From JAFGUF01 sp040883315 (GTDB lineage: Bacteria > Bacillota > Clostridia > Christensenellales > UMGS416): DNA of 64,000 nucleotides. The stretch spans positions 124,001 through 188,000 of the forward strand of contig JBFLKU010000011.1 of assembly GCA_040883315.1 (NCBI GenBank), in the 5' to 3' direction. The notes beneath the pieces are model-generated. The model was not told where the DNA came from, did no database searches, and saw only the letters and a program-made list of their open reading frames with translations. Below are positions 60,430-64,000 of this stretch, piece by piece (position 1 is the first letter of the stretch; the number at the start of each line of letters is the position of its first letter). The translations under genes were made by a program, and so were the position numbers.

Positions 60430-62541
60430 TTATTTCCATCTCAGTGCAAAAGCCATACAGTCTGTCTCATATTCAAGATAAAAAAACGGATTATCAAAAT
60501 TCTTAGTAAGAGTCGCTTCATATTCCACCGAGCCACTAGCTTCATCTTCTGATATTTTGGTTATTTTAATCTCAATTGTGGAAATGATTTTCCCCTTATC
60601 ATCCTTTATCTCAAGCTGCAGTATACATCTGCTCGGAAAGTCCCTAAAATCTCCTCCTGTGTTTTCATCTAGCGGCGACCAATATATTATTTCACTTTGC
60701 ATATAAGTATATTCTTTTCCGCCGCATTCGGTTTTATTACCGCTATTTATATATAGTGATCCTTTGTCTGCAATCACACTAGTTTTCGAATGATCTATAT
60801 CTACTATTATAGGAAATGCAGGGAATATAGAGCTCATGCTAGGAATAATCGTCCATGTGTTCTTCGATTGCGGTGATATATTTTTGCTGTTATTAACAAA
60901 ATCCTGAATATCAATTCCCTTTTCCCTTAATTCAATATATCCTTTTTCTGATTCATCATCGCCCGTTTCCCTAGCCAAATATATATACATAGGTTTTTCA
61001 TCAGTTCCGCTTCCTCCTACAAGGACATACAGTTCATCATTTATAGGATACTTCAGTATAAATAGTCCACTTCCCGTCACCGTGCATTCGTACTTTTCAA
61101 AATCATCCCATGTTAGTTTTTCGCCCTTTTCTTCTACCATCTCCCCCAGCTCATCAATTGTCAGCCTGCTCCTATAATAGATCTGCGAAATATCAGCCTT
61201 GGGTTTTTCGCTGCCCAGTTTATATATTATCCATATATACTCTCCATTCATTCCGGCAATCCATAGCTCTGAATCTATTATGAACAGGATGTATTCATCA
61301 GATATCTTCATTTCCCTGATGTTGCTATACCCGGATATTTCAATCATGCCTATATCCAAATCCATAAAGAATAAATCTTTAAATTCTTCTTCTGTTATTT
61401 CGGATATTGCATATAATGGATTTTCGCTATATATCGCCTCTTCTGTTTCTTGGTCAAAAACCGAAAACTCATTTTTATTAATCACATAGTAGGGTGCCTT
61501 CGTCAAATCAAATGGATAGAATGAAGACAAAGGATTTACGTATACAACTTCATTTGCATAATATGTGCCGTATATATCTGAGACATCTGAAATTGTATTG
61601 TCTTTTTCTATTGTAGGATTAGCTATCAATGCTGCTGCCGCAGCTGTGGTAACAATAAATGCTGCGATAATAATCCAGAAAGCCGGCTTTTTATATGATA
61701 GTGCATTTTTTATTCTTTTCTTCACATTCACCTCTCCAAAAGCTATTGGGCATACAGCGACATTTCCTTTGTTAACCGAGAGCGACAGCAACGTTTCTGA
61801 ATAATTCTTTCGTTCGTCGCCTCCCATGTTCTTAATGGCTTTTTCGTCGCATGCCAGCTCAATATCTCTGCTAAGCAAAATATATGCAACCCATATAAAT
61901 GGATTAAACCAGTGCAGTGAGCTTATCAAAAATATCAGCGGCTTGATAATATAGTCTCTGCGTGAAATGTGTGCGTTTTCGTGCAGCAAAACATTTTTAA
62001 GCGGTTCTCCCGATAAATTGCAGGGTATATAAATACGAGGCTTGAAAAATCCAAGCACAAAGGGGGATGCAATTTTATCGCTTTTAAATACATTATATGA
62101 AAACAAAACCGCTGTAGATAATCTTTTCTTAAGTAATATATAAGATATAATACTATAAATCATTATTGCCGCAAAACCAATAATCCAAACTACTGCTGCA
62201 ATTTCTATAATACTTATGCCGGCTTCGGCCTGCACGCTTTTTTCAATTGTTGGGTTTATCATGCTGTTTAGGTATGGAAGTCCGCTGTGTATTTCCGGAG
62301 TATTAGAAGAAAGAACTCCTTCTGATGAAATGTCCGATTCTGGTATCACAGAGAAGAAGCTTAAATCGCTACTGAATGAGATAGGCAGTATCAGCCTTAA
62401 AAAAACTGTAAACCACAGAATACTAATAATCCATTTAGCAGACTTTTTCATGAAGGCACGTATTATCAGCACCACAAGCATCACATAGCCAGCAGTAAGA
62501 CTCATATTAAGAGCCAATAAAAATATTTTTTCAATATTCAT
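60430..62541 (-). CDS. BlaR1/MecR1-type M56 membrane metallopeptidase sensor
   Basis: 703 aa. The N-terminal half has four or so helices and the cytosolic zinc protease motif HENAHISRRDY (HExxH). A fifth helix at about 280-305 leads to a long extracellular region (about 310-703). That region lacks the SxxK/KTG penicillin-binding motifs of classical BlaR1, so the sensed ligand differs. By analogy the protease would inactivate the adjacent BlaI-type repressor. It starts 2 nt after the repressor stop codon. Confidence 0.87.
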   Translation of the reverse strand: MNIEKIFLLALNMSLTAGYVMLVVLIIRAFMKKSAKWIISILWFTVFLRLILPISFSSDLSFFSVIPESDISSEGVLSSNTPEIHSGLPYLNSMINPTIEKSVQAEAGISIIEIAAVVWIIGFAAIMIYSIISYILLKKRLSTAVLFSYNVFKSDKIASPFVLGFFKPRIYIPCNLSGEPLKNVLLHENAHISRRDYIIKPLIFLISSLHWFNPFIWVAYILLSRDIELACDEKAIKNMGGDERKNYSETLLSLSVNKGNVAVCPIAFGEVNVKKRIKNALSYKKPAFWIIIAAFIVTTAAAAALIANPTIEKDNTISDVSDIYGTYYANEVVYVNPLSSFYPFDLTKAPYYVINKNEFSVFDQETEEAIYSENPLYAISEITEEEFKDLFFMDLDIGMIEISGYSNIREMKISDEYILFIIDSELWIAGMNGEYIWIIYKLGSEKPKADISQIYYRSRLTIDELGEMVEEKGEKLTWDDFEKYECTVTGSGLFILKYPINDELYVLVGGSGTDEKPMYIYLARETGDDESEKGYIELREKGIDIQDFVNNSKNISPQSKNTWTIIPSMSSIFPAFPIIVDIDHSKTSVIADKGSLYINSGNKTECGGKEYTYMQSEIIYWSPLDENTGGDFRDFPSRCILQLEIKDDKGKIISTIEIKITKISEDEASGSVEYEATLTKNFDNPFFYLEYETDCMAFALRWK

Positions 62542-62543
62542 GC

Positions 62544-62912
62544 CTATTTTCCCTCTTTTTCGTATTCCTCTATCATCTTTTTTATCTCAGCTGCTTCATC
62601 GCTGGATAATGCCTTATTGCTAGTAAATGCAGCTATAAAGCTAGGCAAAGATCCTTCAAATGTTCTGTTGATGAATTCTTGGCTTTCTTGCCTTTGTATA
62701 GCTTCCTTTGAAATCAACGATGTAACTATTGAATCAACGCTTTGCATTATGCCTCTTTCAGATAGCCTCTTAAGCACGGTATATGTGGTTGTCCTTTTCC
62801 AGCCTAGCTGTGCTGTGCACAGCTTTATCAGCTCTTTCATAGCTATAGGCTCATGCTCCCACACTATACATGCAAATCGATATTCGCTTTCAAATATTTT
62901 AGGTATTTCCAT
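62544..62912 (-). CDS. BlaI/MecI/CopY-type repressor
   Basis: 122 aa winged-helix protein: YRFACIVWEHEPIAMKELIKL, GWKRTTTYTVLKRLSERGIM. The C-terminal dimerisation helix follows (SSDEAAEIKKMIEEYEKEGK). AGGAG precedes the ATG. It should repress its own operon through two palindromes just upstream and be released when the M56 sensor is triggered. No beta-lactamase gene is nearby. Confidence 0.92.
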   Translation of the reverse strand: MEIPKIFESEYRFACIVWEHEPIAMKELIKLCTAQLGWKRTTTYTVLKRLSERGIMQSVDSIVTSLISKEAIQRQESQEFINRTFEGSLPSFIAAFTSNKALSSDEAAEIKKMIEEYEKEGK

Positions 62913-62923
62913 TTGAATCTCCT

Positions 62924-62962
62924 GTCTAATCCATTAGTCACGTTCAGTCTAACGCATTAGAC
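62924..62962. promoter_or_regulatory. tandem operators for the BlaI-type repressor
   Basis: GTCTAATCCATTAGTC (62924-62939) and GTCTAACGCATTAGAC (62947-62962) share the form GTCTAAnnnnTTAGAC (one mismatch in the first). Centres are 23 bp apart. They lie directly upstream of the repressor's ribosome site. Confidence 0.75.
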
Positions 62963-62983
62963 ACAATTTGTCAATATTGCTTA

Positions 62984-63014
62984 TAATTAAAAAACCAGCT
63001 TGTTCGGCTGGTTT
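62984..63014 (-). terminator. terminator after the walJ-like gene
   Basis: AAACCAGC/GCTGGTTT stem (62992-62999 and 63007-63014). On the minus strand it is followed by a T-run, 23 nt past the stop codon. Confidence 0.85.
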
Positions 63015-63036
63015 GCAAAAAAATATTTTACTATTT

Positions 63037-63837
63037 TCAAATTATTATTGGCTTTGTAATATTATCCGGTCTGGCAACCAATATTTCAATATCTTTATTC
63101 GGCACTTTATTGCACTCCAGCAGCCCCTGAAACGCTGCGTCATAGGCAGCCTCCGGTGTATTATTGTCTCTGGAAAGGTGAGAAAGCACAAACTTTTTGC
63201 AGCCCATCTGTGCTGCATATGCTACAATTTTTGCAGCGTCTTCATTGCACATATGTCCTCTTGCGGATAAAATACGTTTTTTTAAAAACACAGGATATCT
63301 TCCGTTTTTCAGCATATGCTCATCATAATTAAACTCTATCATCAAAAGGTCCGCCCCCGCTATATGGCTCTGCATGGCCTTGGAGACAGTTCCTGTATCT
63401 GATATTATTGATATTTTCTTTGATTCATGCTCTATGGAATACCCTACTGATGCAGAAGCATCATGATGTGTTTCAAATGGCGTTATAGCAATATCCCCTA
63501 CATAAAATGTGGTGTTGTGCTCAAAATATATCCTTTTTTCAAATGGCACATCTCCCGCCTTACCCTGGCTTATTATGGCTTCCCACGTTCCGTGATTTGC
63601 AATTATAGGTATGCCGTGTCGCCTAGCTATCACCCCAATGCCTTTTATGTGGTCTATATGCTCATGTGTTATTACTACTGCTTTTATATCAGAAAAGGAT
63701 GCACTTATATCATTTAGTGCCTGCTCTATCTTCAATGCGTTTACGCCTGCATCTACTAGAATAGCCGTGTTTTTTGTGGCTATAAATGTCGAATTGCCGC
63801 CGCTTGATGAATACAGCGGACAAAAAACCATGCTCAA
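63037..63837 (-). CDS. WalJ/YycJ-like metallo-beta-lactamase-fold hydrolase
   Basis: 266 aa. CPLYSSSGGNSTFI near the start, the metal motif THEHIDHIKG (HxHxDH) at about 57-66 and SDTGTVS later are typical of WalJ (YycJ) and related MBL hydrolases. Two starts are possible: TTG 63837, 8 nt after GGAG, or ATG 63831. WalJ is usually linked to walRK; that pair is not seen here. Confidence 0.87.
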   Translation of the reverse strand: MSMVFCPLYSSSGGNSTFIATKNTAILVDAGVNALKIEQALNDISASFSDIKAVVITHEHIDHIKGIGVIARRHGIPIIANHGTWEAIISQGKAGDVPFEKRIYFEHNTTFYVGDIAITPFETHHDASASVGYSIEHESKKISIISDTGTVSKAMQSHIAGADLLMIEFNYDEHMLKNGRYPVFLKKRILSARGHMCNEDAAKIVAYAAQMGCKKFVLSHLSRDNNTPEAAYDAAFQGLLECNKVPNKDIEILVARPDNITKPIII

Positions 63838-63950
63838 ACTTTTTCTCCCTACTACTTATACATTCTTATAGTTGTTATAATACAGTATGTTATCATAAAA
63901 GAGGAGATATGTTAATCTTTTTATTTTTATATACTATATTATTGCAAAGC

Positions 63951-63979
63951 AAAAGATGCCCTACCCGAGCATCTTTTTT
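63951..63979 (+). terminator. hairpin with T-run near the window edge
   Basis: AAAAGATGC pairs with GCATCTTTT (63951-63959 and 63969-63977), followed by T residues on the plus strand. No complete plus-strand gene precedes it. A short hydrophobic frame from ATG 63909 runs through it off the window, so it may lie in a leader of a gene outside. Confidence 0.6.
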
Positions 63980-64000
63980 GTGTTCTTATATTTTACTAAA

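Noticed and set aside
63909..64000. Small hydrophobic ORF at the right edge
   Set aside because: The frame passes through a terminator hairpin and off the window, and its ribosome-site spacing is too short; it is not called as a gene.

Overview
The window looks like chromosome from a low-GC, Gram-positive anaerobe of the class Clostridia (Bacillota). The grounds are AT-rich DNA, strong AGGAGG-type ribosome binding sites, hairpin-plus-T-run terminators, a type III glutamine synthetase, three DegV proteins, tandem S11 D,D-carboxypeptidases and a mobile element of clostridial gut type. I cannot name a genus. No rRNA, complete tRNA or CRISPR array is visible.

Layout. 0-4 kb: housekeeping genes on the minus strand (HI0933-type flavoprotein, RpiR regulator, surE, alpha/beta hydrolase). 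4.1-6.0 kb: a compact type II restriction-modification pair of the Eco47II/Sau96I kind. 6.2-7.0 kb: a heliorhodopsin, with the family's expected glutamate and retinal-binding lysine. 7.2-10.8 kb: a DUF4386 membrane protein divergent from a TetR gene with visible operators, a mismatch glycosylase, and a TetR-epimerase pair. 10.9-11.7 kb: the first degV.

12.1-32.0 kb: foreign DNA inserted at the 3' end of guaA. A 12-bp direct repeat of the guaA stop region (13493-13504 and 31973-31984) bounds an 18.5-kb integrative mobilizable element. TTGTTGYCA-like repeats, spaced 11 bp, lie just inside both ends. Its backbone (24.6-31.8 kb) holds parA/parB-like genes among repeated palindromes, a MobV relaxase with an oriT candidate, a RepA-like ATPase, a MobC-like protein, integrase, excisionase and an XRE regulator. 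Its cargo (13.7-24.3 kb) looks like a defence island: a DUF6119-like protein, a 998-aa metallophosphoesterase-STAND NTPase, a five-gene DpnII-type restriction-modification operon with an extra methylase and a NucS-like nuclease, and a zinc-ribbon/HEPN-like plus TIR-like pair. To the left, 12.1-13.5 kb appears to be the surviving right end of an older tandem element of the same family, with its own integrase-type repeats and a beheaded XRE gene.

32.0-36.9 kb: guaA, two degV genes and guaB, the GMP branch of purine synthesis interleaved with DegV paralogues. 37.2-41.2 kb: the mnmE-mnmG-rsmG operon. 41.3-48.5 kb: prsW-like, DUF4190, lgt, UPF0280, a GltS-like transporter, thioredoxin, an LCP lipoprotein and yhaM. 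48.6-51.7 kb: tandem D,D-carboxypeptidases. 52.0-56.0 kb: rarA-tldD-pmbA. 56.2-60.2 kb: a nitrogen cluster (amt, PII, glnN). 60.4-62.9 kb: a BlaR1/BlaI-type sensor-repressor pair with operators. 63.0-63.8 kb: a WalJ-like hydrolase.

The best candidates for undescribed biology are the metallophosphoesterase-STAND protein and its downstream structured element, the TIR-like/HEPN-like pair, the tandem guaA islands, the heliorhodopsin, and three promoters with the same spacing that appear to give leaderless mRNAs.
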